A stretch of DNA of 64,000 nucleotides from assembly GCF_003725415.1 (NCBI RefSeq), contig NZ_RJQC01000001.1, positions 645,362 through 709,361 on the forward strand, read 5' to 3'. Below, one piece after another: positions 45,797 through 53,506 of the stretch (the first letter of the stretch is position 1; each line of letters opens with the position of its first letter). Both the position numbers and the translations under genes were made by a program. The DNA is from Absicoccus porci. GTDB lineage: Bacteria > Bacillota_I > Bacilli_A > Erysipelotrichales > Erysipelotrichaceae. The notes under the pieces were generated by a model, which worked only from the letters and a program-made list of their open reading frames with translations, ran no database searches and was not told where the DNA came from.

Positions 45797-48073
45797 TTAG
45801 TCCTCGATTCCCATCATCATCTTATAGTGCTGTTCCTGATGCATAGCGGTGAAAATCAGCTCAAACACCTTCTTGCACTGTTCCACATCACTGCCATCAT
45901 CAATATAGTTGAAGCCATCACTGATAACAGCCGGGCCGTCATTCATATATGTGAGCATGCTTGAAGCAAGATTATATCGGTCGTAATTCGGCTTCTGTCC
46001 TTCCACTTCATCCACAAACAACGGCTTATTCTGTTCCAGAACAATCTTGTGAAGGTCATTTCCTTCGTAGCCACATATCTGAATAAAGTAGTATTCAAGA
46101 ATATGGCGGATTACATTCTTCACGGTATTTGCCGTTTTCAGCTCCTTGTATTCATCCCAAAGAGCTGCATACGAGTTCTGAATCGGATTATAGTTTTCTT
46201 GCTCGGTAGGCACCCTCTGGCTCTGACGCACACAAAGTTTTACAGAAGAAATGTTTTCTACCTTTCGAATCATATAAAACGAAACACTGTGGTATCTCTT
46301 TGCTTGGTGATGAGTAATTTCCTTATGGAAATAAACATTGTGAGTCAGAATGAAAACCTGCTTAATATAGTCGCCATCGACCTTATTGCTTCGGTAGTCT
46401 GTATTGTTGTAACAAACCTCAATCATCTCTCTGACCAAAGCACTGACGATGAACAGTGCTCCACTATCCATACTGGATACCGGGTCATCGATAACAACTA
46501 TTTTATCTTTTACAGCTTCGCTGCTAAGGCTTCCTTTCACAAGGTGATAATAATACAAGAATGCAATAAAGTTTCTTTCACCCTCGCTCAGTTTTTCTGC
46601 AACAGTTCCATCCGGACGAATGACCTCATATGTATTTGCTACACCATCCTTTGCACGAAGGTGGAAACCTTCAAAGCCTGAATTATCAAGCAGCACATTG
46701 ATGCTATCGATAGTAGCCTCAGTATTCACAATCTGTTTGTTTAGTTCATTGGCCTCTTCCTTCTTAGCAGTAGCATCCTTTTTTAGCTGCTCCATTTTAC
46801 CTTTCAGTGATTTGATTTCAACATCCAAATCAGTCAAGGCCTTGTTGTACGCAGCAACGTCGGTTTTCAAAAGCTCTGCAAGATACTCCCACACCTGCTT
46901 TTTGCATAGAACCTTCTTTGTTTTGAGGTCTCTGACTATCTCATTATTTTCTTTGATTTTCTTATTAAAGCCATCAATCAGAGTGCCAATCTCAATGAGC
47001 AAACTATCAGTGTCTTCTAAGGAAGCAATGGATGTCGGCTCTTTAATCTTTGCTGCAATTCTCTGTTTATTAATGGTTATCGCATCCACAAGAAGCTGAA
47101 CTTTTACTTCATATTCCGACAAGTCTAATCCCGGCATAGCAGCAGATACATTGCCCTCCAGCGTTGCTACAACGGAATCCATCTCTGATTCATATGTTCT
47201 TTGAAAAGCATTAATCGCAGAGATGTCATCTTGATACTGTGCGTCGAAGCATGCAGCTATTTCTTTATCAAAGTTAGACGGGAGTTTTTGCTGGCAATAT
47301 GGGCACTTTCCGTCTGTCTGGCCAGCAAAATGAGTATGACCACTTCGTACCCAATCAGTAGCTTTTAGGGCTTTAATAAATTTTGCAAAGTCCGTATCAC
47401 TGCTGCTGGAGATTGGTTTGCCCATCAATTCATATCCCGGCAAGGATGCATAGGTAACTTTACCTGCCTTAGACAGCATGTTGTACTGCTGTGCATCGCC
47501 AGAAAAAACGGTCCCATATAGAGTTTTTAAATCTTCAACATCATGAGCAACCGGCGTAATTGCTAAAATTTCTTGAGCGAATAATGCAGCCTTTTTCTTA
47601 CCCTTAATAGCTTCATCAAATAGTGTTCTGGCTTCCGCACTCTTGCTCCAGCAGTCTGATTGAAATGTCGATAAAGCGGTATTCTTATCCGCTGTTTTCT
47701 GGTCTATAGCGGCCTTATGTCCGTTATATTCCTCACCCATTTTCTTGCGTTCTGCATTGAGTGTATCGACCTGCTCTTGAATAGCAATATTAGTTTCGTT
47801 CACGGTGAATACACCAGCAAGATTTCCATAGTTACGCAAGTTAGCATTTATAAAATCTGTATCATACACAAGAACATCATATTCAGTTGATGCCCTCCCA
47901 GCTTGCCACTGTAAATGTTCATCGTTTGCCTTAAACGTTCGTGCAATGGTAGATTTGCCTGCACCATTCTTCCCATAGAAGAAATTTACATACGTCGGTT
48001 CTATAACCTCATTGGAAAATGTGGCATCGTTTAACGTTATTTTTTCTATTGCTGATTTCATTTTAGGGTTCAT
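45797..48073 (-). CDS. RloC/PrrC-type ABC ATPase (AAA_13)
   Basis: A 758-residue ATPase. Walker A FFYGKNGAGKSTIARTFK is at the front, a long coiled coil spans about residues 95-470 and carries a zinc-hook-like CPYC (DGKCPYCQQKLP), and the signature KLSEGERNFIAFLYYY, Walker B KIVVIDDPVSSMDSGAL and a late HNVYFHKE follow. The tail of about 170 residues has VIRHILEYYF, an RxxxE arrangement like that in the PrrC anticodon-nuclease site, but I could not place the third residue with the PrrC spacing. PrrC and RloC cut tRNA when a restriction system is disarmed, and PrrC is encoded within a type I operon as here. The nuclease role is inference. AGGAGG lies upstream. Confidence 0.75.
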   Translation of the reverse strand: MNPKMKSAIEKITLNDATFSNEVIEPTYVNFFYGKNGAGKSTIARTFKANDEHLQWQAGRASTEYDVLVYDTDFINANLRNYGNLAGVFTVNETNIAIQEQVDTLNAERKKMGEEYNGHKAAIDQKTADKNTALSTFQSDCWSKSAEARTLFDEAIKGKKKAALFAQEILAITPVAHDVEDLKTLYGTVFSGDAQQYNMLSKAGKVTYASLPGYELMGKPISSSSDTDFAKFIKALKATDWVRSGHTHFAGQTDGKCPYCQQKLPSNFDKEIAACFDAQYQDDISAINAFQRTYESEMDSVVATLEGNVSAAMPGLDLSEYEVKVQLLVDAITINKQRIAAKIKEPTSIASLEDTDSLLIEIGTLIDGFNKKIKENNEIVRDLKTKKVLCKKQVWEYLAELLKTDVAAYNKALTDLDVEIKSLKGKMEQLKKDATAKKEEANELNKQIVNTEATIDSINVLLDNSGFEGFHLRAKDGVANTYEVIRPDGTVAEKLSEGERNFIAFLYYYHLVKGSLSSEAVKDKIVVIDDPVSSMDSGALFIVSALVREMIEVCYNNTDYRSNKVDGDYIKQVFILTHNVYFHKEITHHQAKRYHSVSFYMIRKVENISSVKLCVRQSQRVPTEQENYNPIQNSYAALWDEYKELKTANTVKNVIRHILEYYFIQICGYEGNDLHKIVLEQNKPLFVDEVEGQKPNYDRYNLASSMLTYMNDGPAVISDGFNYIDDGSDVEQCKKVFELIFTAMHQEQHYKMMMGIED

Positions 48074-48094
48074 ATGCAAATCTACCTCCTGCTT

Positions 48095-48295
48095 CTATTC
48101 TTTAATTTTTCCTTCTCTGACCCATTCGTCAACTTCAGAGATTTTGAATTTATATCGTTTTCCAGCTTTATATACAGGTAATTTTCCTTCTTTTATCCAA
48201 GTACGGACTGTATCCTGACTCAAACTTAGGTGTTCTGCTACATCTTCAAGGTTTACCCATTTTTCAACTTGCATGTTTTCATATTCTGCACTCAT
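48095..48295 (-). CDS. Small excisionase-like HTH protein
   Basis: A 66-residue DNA-binding protein of the MerR/excisionase type: WVNLEDVAEHLSLSQDTVRTWIKEGKLPVYKAGKRYKF is a complete helix-turn-helix with wing. Such proteins often precede hsd genes in Bacillota. It probably controls this operon. GGAGG lies just before the ATG. Confidence 0.85.
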   Translation of the reverse strand: MSAEYENMQVEKWVNLEDVAEHLSLSQDTVRTWIKEGKLPVYKAGKRYKFKISEVDEWVREGKIKE

Positions 48296-48336
48296 ATTAT
48301 TCCTCCATGTTCGATTCCAGATGAGTGGTTGCGTAT

Positions 48337-48984
48337 TTATAAAGAAAAGACTTGTATCCCAGCTTCTCTTAATACCTCTACTGCATTTATCTTTTTTATT
48401 GCCCAGTGCATACGATTCAATTCATTCGTTCCGCTGCAGCCTTCGATTCCGAGTTCAAACCGAAGTTCATTTATTTTCTGCTGTGGTATCCAGTTGAGTA
48501 TTTGATAATATACTTTGATACCATTGTCCTGAATTTTCACATCAACAATCAACCCATAAGCTGCATAGTGGTCTGCGTCCGTTTTTCCATAAGCGTGGTT
48601 CTCAGTCGCAATAATTGCTGGATAGGTTTTCAACACCGAAATTGCATCATCCGACAAAGTCGCATAAGCTGCTTTCAATTCTTTTGACGTACTTTCCGTT
48701 ATTGCTCTATCCTTACGAACAAGGCAATGACAGTACTGAGGATTTAATTCATCATCCCCGACAACCAGAAGATTATAAAAATCTGTATTTAATGCAATGG
48801 TATGCGCTGCGTTAGGACTTCCCGGCATGGGTGGTGCTCCACCCACCATCATTACACTATAGGTATTATTCACTGCGTCCGTATGAGCTACTAACGTATT
48901 ATTGTTACCGGGCAAATTAAATGTTGTATTCGGTGTTTGCGTTTGCAAAGCTCCCGGTTGTGATGGCTGTAATTTATTCTCCAT
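48337..48984 (-). CDS. Unknown 215-residue protein with N-terminal GNNN motif
   Basis: I do not recognise the family. Near its N-terminus lies TTFNLPGNNNTLVAHTDAVN, which matches the C-terminus of the upstream gene's product. The rest (IALNTDFYNLLVVGDDEL...YCHCLVRKDRAI, then ISVLKTYPAIIATENHAYG and an alpha/beta end) looks like a compact enzyme or binding domain. The start at ATG 48984 (GGAGG upstream) overlaps the previous gene by 11 bases, so the two are translated together. It heads a defence operon; function unknown. Confidence 0.75.
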   Translation of the reverse strand: MENKLQPSQPGALQTQTPNTTFNLPGNNNTLVAHTDAVNNTYSVMMVGGAPPMPGSPNAAHTIALNTDFYNLLVVGDDELNPQYCHCLVRKDRAITESTSKELKAAYATLSDDAISVLKTYPAIIATENHAYGKTDADHYAAYGLIVDVKIQDNGIKVYYQILNWIPQQKINELRFELGIEGCSGTNELNRMHWAIKKINAVEVLREAGIQVFSL

Positions 48985-49876
48985 CTTTTTTCTGCCCTCC
49001 ATAATAATTGTTCGTAATGCTATCGACATGCTGAATGAAACTATTATTATTTCCAGTCACATTAAAGTTGAAAACCATTTGCTGTTTTGACTTTGCTTCC
49101 TCCTGACGAGGTTCTTCATAGACTTCTTCAACGATAATATCATCTGGCGATTTATCTGCTTTATTATCGGCAACGCCATCATCTTTAGGTTCAACGTAAC
49201 TCAGTTTAATATCAACAGGCCAATTAACACCAATATCTCCAGTGTAAGCCCTTTTACCTCCACCTGAGGATGGACACCAAACATCAAATGTTTTTGCCCC
49301 TACTGTATTATCAACATTACATACAGCGTAATGAAATACTCCTAGCAGGAATGGCTGCAGGGAAATCTCTTTCATAGCAACAACATCTTTCTTCTGCATT
49401 GTTGCTCCATCTTCCTTAACATAAAAGGATTGACTTTCATCTATGCAATTATCTAACGATATTAGTTCGACGAGTGCTTTCACGAGCAGCTCGTCTTTTT
49501 TTATATCTCCTCCGGCATCAATGAATCCCTCTACAAAGCAGCACATTTTTCTCAAGGTATCGGCATACTCATTCTTCACTCTTTCGTCAAAAACTCTCAA
49601 TGCTGTTTTATCACCGAACGGAAAGTAGCCTCCACCTGCATTCTTGCATTTTTTATATTCTGATGCGTTACCTTGAATCGTCTTGATTTCAGTCGGCATC
49701 GGTGTCGCTAAATCTGAACGTATCACTCTAGCCAGACCAATCAAAGTTTCATATTCAGTTAATCCATCTTTTTTCCCTGCGTAGTGTTCATTTGCTCCCA
49801 GCAGTTGCTTTCTTGCCTCTAAAAGTAAGGTGAAGAATGTACCGCCACACAGTCTTAAATTTTCATTTTTTGTCAT
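48974..49876 (-). CDS. Unknown 300-residue protein with C-terminal GNNN motif
   Basis: First gene of the defence operon, behind GAGGGA. No family is recognised. The N-terminal two thirds are helical (LCGGTFFTLLLEARKQLLG...ADTLRKMCCFVEGFIDAGG) with some cysteines. A middle segment (FLLGVFHYAVCNV...TFDVWCPSSGGGKRAYTGDIG) follows, then an acidic linker (residues 235-265), and a C-terminal tail VFNFNVTGNNNSFIQHVDSI with NNYYGG. That tail is repeated at the front of the next protein. A helical sensor or adaptor is one possibility, with nothing to prove it. Confidence 0.75.
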   Translation of the reverse strand: MTKNENLRLCGGTFFTLLLEARKQLLGANEHYAGKKDGLTEYETLIGLARVIRSDLATPMPTEIKTIQGNASEYKKCKNAGGGYFPFGDKTALRVFDERVKNEYADTLRKMCCFVEGFIDAGGDIKKDELLVKALVELISLDNCIDESQSFYVKEDGATMQKKDVVAMKEISLQPFLLGVFHYAVCNVDNTVGAKTFDVWCPSSGGGKRAYTGDIGVNWPVDIKLSYVEPKDDGVADNKADKSPDDIIVEEVYEEPRQEEAKSKQQMVFNFNVTGNNNSFIQHVDSITNNYYGGQKKDGE

Positions 49877-49900
49877 TGATTGTCCCTCTAATCAAAGTTA

Positions 49901-49947
49901 CCTACTCAACTTACTCAACTGTGAATGGCAGGCCTACTCAACTTACT
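49901..49947. repeat. 15-bp direct repeat upstream of the defence operon
   Basis: CCTACTCAACTTACT occurs at 49901-49915 and again at 49933-49947, a 32-base period (three helical turns). It lies 25-71 bases before the first start codon of the leftward operon, where an operator would sit. Confidence 0.7.
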
Positions 49948-49956
49948 ATTTTCTAT

Positions 49957-49984
49957 CCCTGTGAAAAGCCACAGGGATTTTTTG
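49957..49984 (+). terminator. Orphan rightward terminator at the island border
   Basis: A perfect 7-bp stem (CCCTGTG/CACAGGG, 49957-49976) is followed by ATTTTTT. No rightward gene precedes it, so it is probably left over from a gene lost at the junction. Confidence 0.75.
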
Positions 49985-50187
49985 ATGTCTGTTGACCGTT
50001 GAATCTGATGAACATAAATCAGAACAACCCCAAACAAACCCCACTAAATCATTATAACACTTTCTGACATTATTTTCAATGTAGTGAACATGAACGAACA
50101 ATGAACTCTACAGCGAAATATGCCGGAAAACTCTGTTTCCACCTGTGGCTGGTCACAAATCTACGCCAATCACAGGAGGAAAAAATA

Positions 50188-50700
50188 ATGGCAAAAAACG
50201 TAAATCAGAGTAAACAGTACCGTATCTATTTGAAATCCACCAAGGAATGGGTGGAAGTCCCTGAAGAGTTCTATCGTGAACAAACCCGTTATTACGACAC
50301 GTTTCGACATCGCATGCAGGAGCACGGACAGTGCAGCTGCCCCAAAAGTAAGTTCTGGCTCTGCGATGGTGACTGCTTAACCTGCGAGTTTCGCTGTGCA
50401 GGAGATATGCTGTCTCTCGACTACGAAACTGAGAACGATAGCGGCGATACTTGTTCGATGCTTGACAGCATCCCCGATACTGCTCCTCTTGCAGCAGATA
50501 TCATTGCGGACAAGCTCCTTCTGGAACAGCTGGTTCAGCGCCTGCACGAACTTGACCCAGATGCCGGTCTCATTCTCCAGCTTCTCAAAGACGAAAAATC
50601 TGACCGTGCTATCGCTGAGGCACTCGGCAGACCACAGAGAACCTTTGCACACCAGATGAAGCGATACCGTGATGAACTGCGAAATATCCGTGGGTACTAA
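50188..50700 (+). CDS. Sigma factor-like HTH protein
   Basis: A 170-residue protein. The second half (LLLEQLVQRLHELDPDAGLIL...DRAIAEALGRPQRTFAHQMKRYRDEL) reads like sigma-70 region 4. The middle has a cysteine cluster (CSCPKSKFWLCDGDCLTCEFRC) that may bind metal. Proteins like this head the early genes of related phages and integrative elements. AGGAGG precedes the ATG at 50188; the longer frame from 50101 has no such site. Confidence 0.75.
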   Translation: MAKNVNQSKQYRIYLKSTKEWVEVPEEFYREQTRYYDTFRHRMQEHGQCSCPKSKFWLCDGDCLTCEFRCAGDMLSLDYETENDSGDTCSMLDSIPDTAPLAADIIADKLLLEQLVQRLHELDPDAGLILQLLKDEKSDRAIAEALGRPQRTFAHQMKRYRDELRNIRGY

Positions 50701-50767
50701 GACCTAACCGAAAGCTGTTTTATCAACTTTCAAAATTTTTTCAAAAATAATGGCTCAATCCGGCAGC

Positions 50768-50824
50768 TCACCTCCATTGGTAAGTGTAAGGCACAGAACA
50801 AAACACCTTACAGAATGGAGGTGA
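50768..50824 (+). promoter_or_regulatory. Hairpin that hides a ribosome binding site
   Basis: TCACCTCCATT (50768-50778) pairs perfectly with AATGGAGGTGA (50814-50824), and inner bases (TAAGTGT/ACACCTTA) pair further. The right arm is the Shine-Dalgarno of the next gene (GTG at 50830). In RNA form this would block translation unless opened. Confidence 0.7.
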
Positions 50825-50829
50825 CTACC

Positions 50830-51039
50830 GTGAAGCAGTCTCATTACAGAAACAGCCGAGGCGATGCTGAAGTAATTCAGGTTTTAACCGCAATTAGCAT
50901 CGTGTCCGGCAGAATGGCAAGGAACATGAGCGTCCTCGCCGCACACAGACAATCCGAGGAAGGAGGAACAGTAAATGTCAAAAATGAGCGATATGGCTAT
51001 GACCATCGAAGAGCTGAGAAATGCTGCCGCTGCTATTAA
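50830..51039 (+). CDS. Small phage protein, GTG start
   Basis: A 69-residue protein. The start is GTG at 50830, six bases after GGAGGTGA. The segment NSRGDAEVIQVLTAISIVSGRMARNMSVL looks like a real amphipathic helix, and I recall close relatives in Clostridia phages and integrative elements. The end (KCCRCY) is Cys-rich and overlaps the next gene in another frame. Function unknown. Confidence 0.6.
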   Translation: MKQSHYRNSRGDAEVIQVLTAISIVSGRMARNMSVLAAHRQSEEGGTVNVKNERYGYDHRRAEKCCRCY

Positions 51040-51289
51040 CGACGCAGCAAACTGGCTCGCACAGCAGTTTGGAGGAGTATTCGAAGCTGCTGAAACAGCA
51101 GAAGCCCCTGCTGCTCCTGCGAAACCTGCATTGACACTTGAGGAGGTTCGAGCTGTTCTGGCTGATAAATCTCGTGCCGGTCATACAGCTGAAATTCGAG
51201 AACTTCTTAAAAAGTACGGTGCAAGCAAGTTGTCACTCGTAGACCCGAAACATTATGAAGCCCTGCTCAGGGAAGCGGAGGTGCTCTAA
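50975..51289 (+). CDS. Hypothetical phage protein, helical with Ala/Pro linker
   Basis: A 104-residue protein: an N-terminal helix (MTIEELRNAAAAINDAANWLAQQFG), an Ala-Pro-Glu linker, and a C-terminal small domain (TLEEVRAVLADKSRAGHTAEIRELLKKYGASKLSLV) like that in phage proteins of recombination clusters. GAAGGAGG lies upstream. It is two bases from the DUF2800 gene, so it likely assists that pair. Confidence 0.75.
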   Translation: MSKMSDMAMTIEELRNAAAAINDAANWLAQQFGGVFEAAETAEAPAAPAKPALTLEEVRAVLADKSRAGHTAEIRELLKKYGASKLSLVDPKHYEALLREAEVL

Positions 51290-51290
51290 T

Positions 51291-52430
51291 ATGCCACCTA
51301 AAGGACATGCAATCCTCTCCGCATCCTCTTCTGACCGCTGGCTCCACTGTCCACCGTCAGCAAGGCTCTGCGAAACCTATGAGGATAAAGGCAGCAACTA
51401 TGCTGCAGAAGGCACCGATGCCCACTCCCTTTGTGAGTACAAGCTCCGCAAGGCACTCGGCATGGAAGCTACAGACCCGACCGAGAATCTCGACTGGTAC
51501 AACGCTGAGATGGAGGATTGCGCTACCGGCTATGCCAGCTTCATCATGGAGCTTTTGGAAGAGGCCAAACAGACTTGCTCTGACCCTGTTGTTCTGATTG
51601 AACAGCGAGTGGACTTCTCTCACTGGGTGGAACAAGGCTTCGGAACCTCGGATGCCATTCTCATCAGCGACGGCACCATGCACGTGATTGACTATAAACA
51701 CGGTCTTGGAATTCTCGTATCCGCTGAGGACAATCCGCAGATGAAGTGCTACGCCCTTGGTGCATTGGAACTGTTCGATGACATCTACGACATCGATACG
51801 GTCAGCATGACCATCTACCAGCCTAGACGTCAGAACGTTTCCACCTACGAAGTCAGCAAGGATGACTTGTACCAGTGGGCCGATGAAGTTTTGAAGCCTA
51901 CCGCAGACCTTGCCTTTGCCGGTGATGGAAACTTCCTATGTGGTGAATGGTGCGGATTCTGTAAAGCAAAGCATGAATGCCGAGCTAGAGCTGAAGCCAA
52001 TCTCCTACTCGCACAGCACGATTTCAAGCTGCCGCCACTGTTGGAGGATTCGGAAATTGAATTCATCCTCTCCCGTGTCGACGAACTAGTCTCTTGGGCA
52101 GGTGACATCAAGGAGTATGCACTCCAGCAGGCAATCAGCGGTAAAGAATGGACTGGCTGGAAGCTGGTCGAGGGTCGCTCCAACCGCAGATACACCAGTG
52201 AAGACGCCGTGTCGAAAGCTGTCGAAGCTGCTGGTTTTGACCCTTACGAAAAGAAACTGCTTGGTATCACAGCCATGCAAAAGCTGCTCGGTAAGTCTCG
52301 CTTCGAAGAGCTCCTTGCAGCATATATTGAAAAGCCACAAGGCAAACCTACTCTTGTGCCGGAGAGCGATAAGCGCCCGGCAATGAACACAGCAAAAAAT
52401 GATTTTATGGAGGAATACGACAATGAGTAA
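51291..52430 (+). CDS. DUF2800 phage nuclease-like protein
   Basis: A 379-residue DUF2800 protein, a PD-(D/E)xK nuclease relative resembling Cas4/RecB. The start GHAILSASSSDRWLHCPPSARL is diagnostic. Catalytic-type residues lie in GTSDAILISDGTMHVIDYKHG (near residues 125-145), and cysteines in GEWCGFCKAKHECRARAE (near 225) resemble an Fe-S site. It probably works with DUF2815 in phage recombination or replication. GGAGGTG precedes ATG 51291. Confidence 0.85.
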   Translation: MPPKGHAILSASSSDRWLHCPPSARLCETYEDKGSNYAAEGTDAHSLCEYKLRKALGMEATDPTENLDWYNAEMEDCATGYASFIMELLEEAKQTCSDPVVLIEQRVDFSHWVEQGFGTSDAILISDGTMHVIDYKHGLGILVSAEDNPQMKCYALGALELFDDIYDIDTVSMTIYQPRRQNVSTYEVSKDDLYQWADEVLKPTADLAFAGDGNFLCGEWCGFCKAKHECRARAEANLLLAQHDFKLPPLLEDSEIEFILSRVDELVSWAGDIKEYALQQAISGKEWTGWKLVEGRSNRRYTSEDAVSKAVEAAGFDPYEKKLLGITAMQKLLGKSRFEELLAAYIEKPQGKPTLVPESDKRPAMNTAKNDFMEEYDNE

Positions 52431-52995
52431 GAATGTAAAAATGACAAATCCCATGAAGGTTATCACTGGTCCTAACACACGCTGGAGCTACGCCAACGTC
52501 TGGGAACCGAAATCAATCAACGGCGGCACTCCGAAGTACAGTGTCAGCCTGATTATCCCGAAGTCTGACACCAAGACTGTCGCTAAGATTGAAGCAGCTA
52601 TCGAGGCAGCCTACCGTGAAGGCGAATCCAAGCTCAAGGGCAACGGCAAGTCTGTACCGGCGCTTTCCGTACTTAAGACTCCTCTTCGTGACGGAGACCT
52701 TGAGAGACCGGATGACCCTGCATATGCTGGCAGCTACTTTGTAAATGCCAACGCCACTTCTGCTCCGGGCATCGTGGATGCAGACCGCAATCCTATCCTC
52801 ACTCGTTCTGAGGTTTACTCCGGAGTCTACGGTCGTGCCAGCATCAGCTTCTATGCTTTCAACAGCTCTGGTAATAAGGGCATCGCCTGCGGCCTTAACA
52901 ATCTGCAGAAGATTCGTGATGGCGAGCCTCTTGGCGGTAAGGCATCTGCTGAATCCGACTTTGCAACTGATGACGATGATGATTTCCTTGATTAA
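52423..52995 (+). CDS. DUF2815 ssDNA-binding-like phage protein
   Basis: A 190-residue DUF2815 protein (RWSYANVWEPKSINGGTPKYSVSLIIPKSD at the front, GVYGRASISFYAFN in the second half). The family looks like phage single-strand DNA-binding proteins with an OB fold and has an acidic tail, here ATDDDDDFLD, as such proteins use to bind partners. GGAGG precedes ATG 52423; it overlaps DUF2800 by eight bases. Confidence 0.85.
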   Translation: MSKNVKMTNPMKVITGPNTRWSYANVWEPKSINGGTPKYSVSLIIPKSDTKTVAKIEAAIEAAYREGESKLKGNGKSVPALSVLKTPLRDGDLERPDDPAYAGSYFVNANATSAPGIVDADRNPILTRSEVYSGVYGRASISFYAFNSSGNKGIACGLNNLQKIRDGEPLGGKASAESDFATDDDDDFLD

Positions 52996-53010
52996 TGGAG
53001 GTGACAAACT

Positions 53011-53199
53011 ATGGAGACAATCATGATTAGTACGATTCTTGTAAACATCTGTATCGGCTGCTTCGCTTGTGTGGGACTTGCTACTGCGGTCTCTATCATT
53101 CAGAGCATCATCAATGACCACAAGCGTGAAAAGCGTGAACAGGAAAAGGACAAGCGTGACCTCGAATACCACGAGAAGCGCATGAGGGACTTTAAGTAA
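53011..53199 (+). CDS. Small membrane protein with charged tail
   Basis: A 62-residue protein with one membrane segment (ILVNICIGCFACVGLATAVSII) and a strongly charged helical tail (KREKREQEKDKRDLEYHEKR). Ribosome binding site GGAGGTG. Its role in the phage is unknown. Confidence 0.7.
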   Translation: METIMISTILVNICIGCFACVGLATAVSIIQSIINDHKREKREQEKDKRDLEYHEKRMRDFK

Positions 53200-53210
53200 T
53201 CTATCAACCC

Positions 53211-53247
53211 GATGGCGGTGGCCCCCACTGCCGCCATCGACATTTTT
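53211..53247 (+). terminator. Terminator after the small membrane protein
   Basis: A perfect 8-bp GC-rich stem (GATGGCGG/CCGCCATC, 53211-53238) followed by GACATTTTT. Confidence 0.7.
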
Positions 53248-53266
53248 CGACAAAAGGAGACAATCT

Positions 53267-53452
53267 ATGAATGAATTTGTAGAAACATTGAATCTCTTTA
53301 TTGGCAGTGTCATCGCCTATACCTTTTTGGTAGCGGTATATGGTTTCATCATCTACAACGTAGGAAAAGTCATTCTCTACCTTATCCGCTATGCGGTATA
53401 CCATATCCGCCGTGACATCAATAAATACAAATCCAATAAAGATAAACAGTAA
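53267..53452 (+). CDS. Second small membrane protein
   Basis: A 61-residue protein with a long hydrophobic stretch (NLFIGSVIAYTFLVAVYGFIIYNV and on to YLIRYAVYHI) and a basic tail. AAAGGAG lies before the ATG. It stands between two hairpins. Function unknown. Confidence 0.65.
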   Translation: MNEFVETLNLFIGSVIAYTFLVAVYGFIIYNVGKVILYLIRYAVYHIRRDINKYKSNKDKQ

Positions 53453-53457
53453 CACGG

Positions 53458-53490
53458 CAGGCGGCAGGGATTTCTCTGCTGCCTGTTTTG
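53458..53490 (+). terminator. Hairpin before the polymerase gene
   Basis: CAGGCGGCAG (53458-53467) pairs with CTGCTGCCTG (53476-53485) with one G-T pair, then TTTTG. A weak terminator; the polymerase ribosome binding site follows within 15 bases. Confidence 0.55.
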
Positions 53491-53506
53491 TAGAAAGGAC
53501 AACCTC

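Larger units (their letters stand above)
28933..49876 (-). other. Defence island: one damaged and one intact operon
   Basis: All genes lie on the minus strand. The right part (35007-49876) has gaps of a few bases or overlaps nearly throughout and can be one transcript. The left part (28933-34995) is a separate, older-looking type I locus with three damaged genes. The join lies around 34797-35007. Confidence 0.8.

Noticed and set aside
52513-53313. 266-residue minus-strand frame in the prophage
   Set aside because: It is the complement of DUF2815 and its neighbours; codon bias of the GC-richer genes keeps the opposite strand open.
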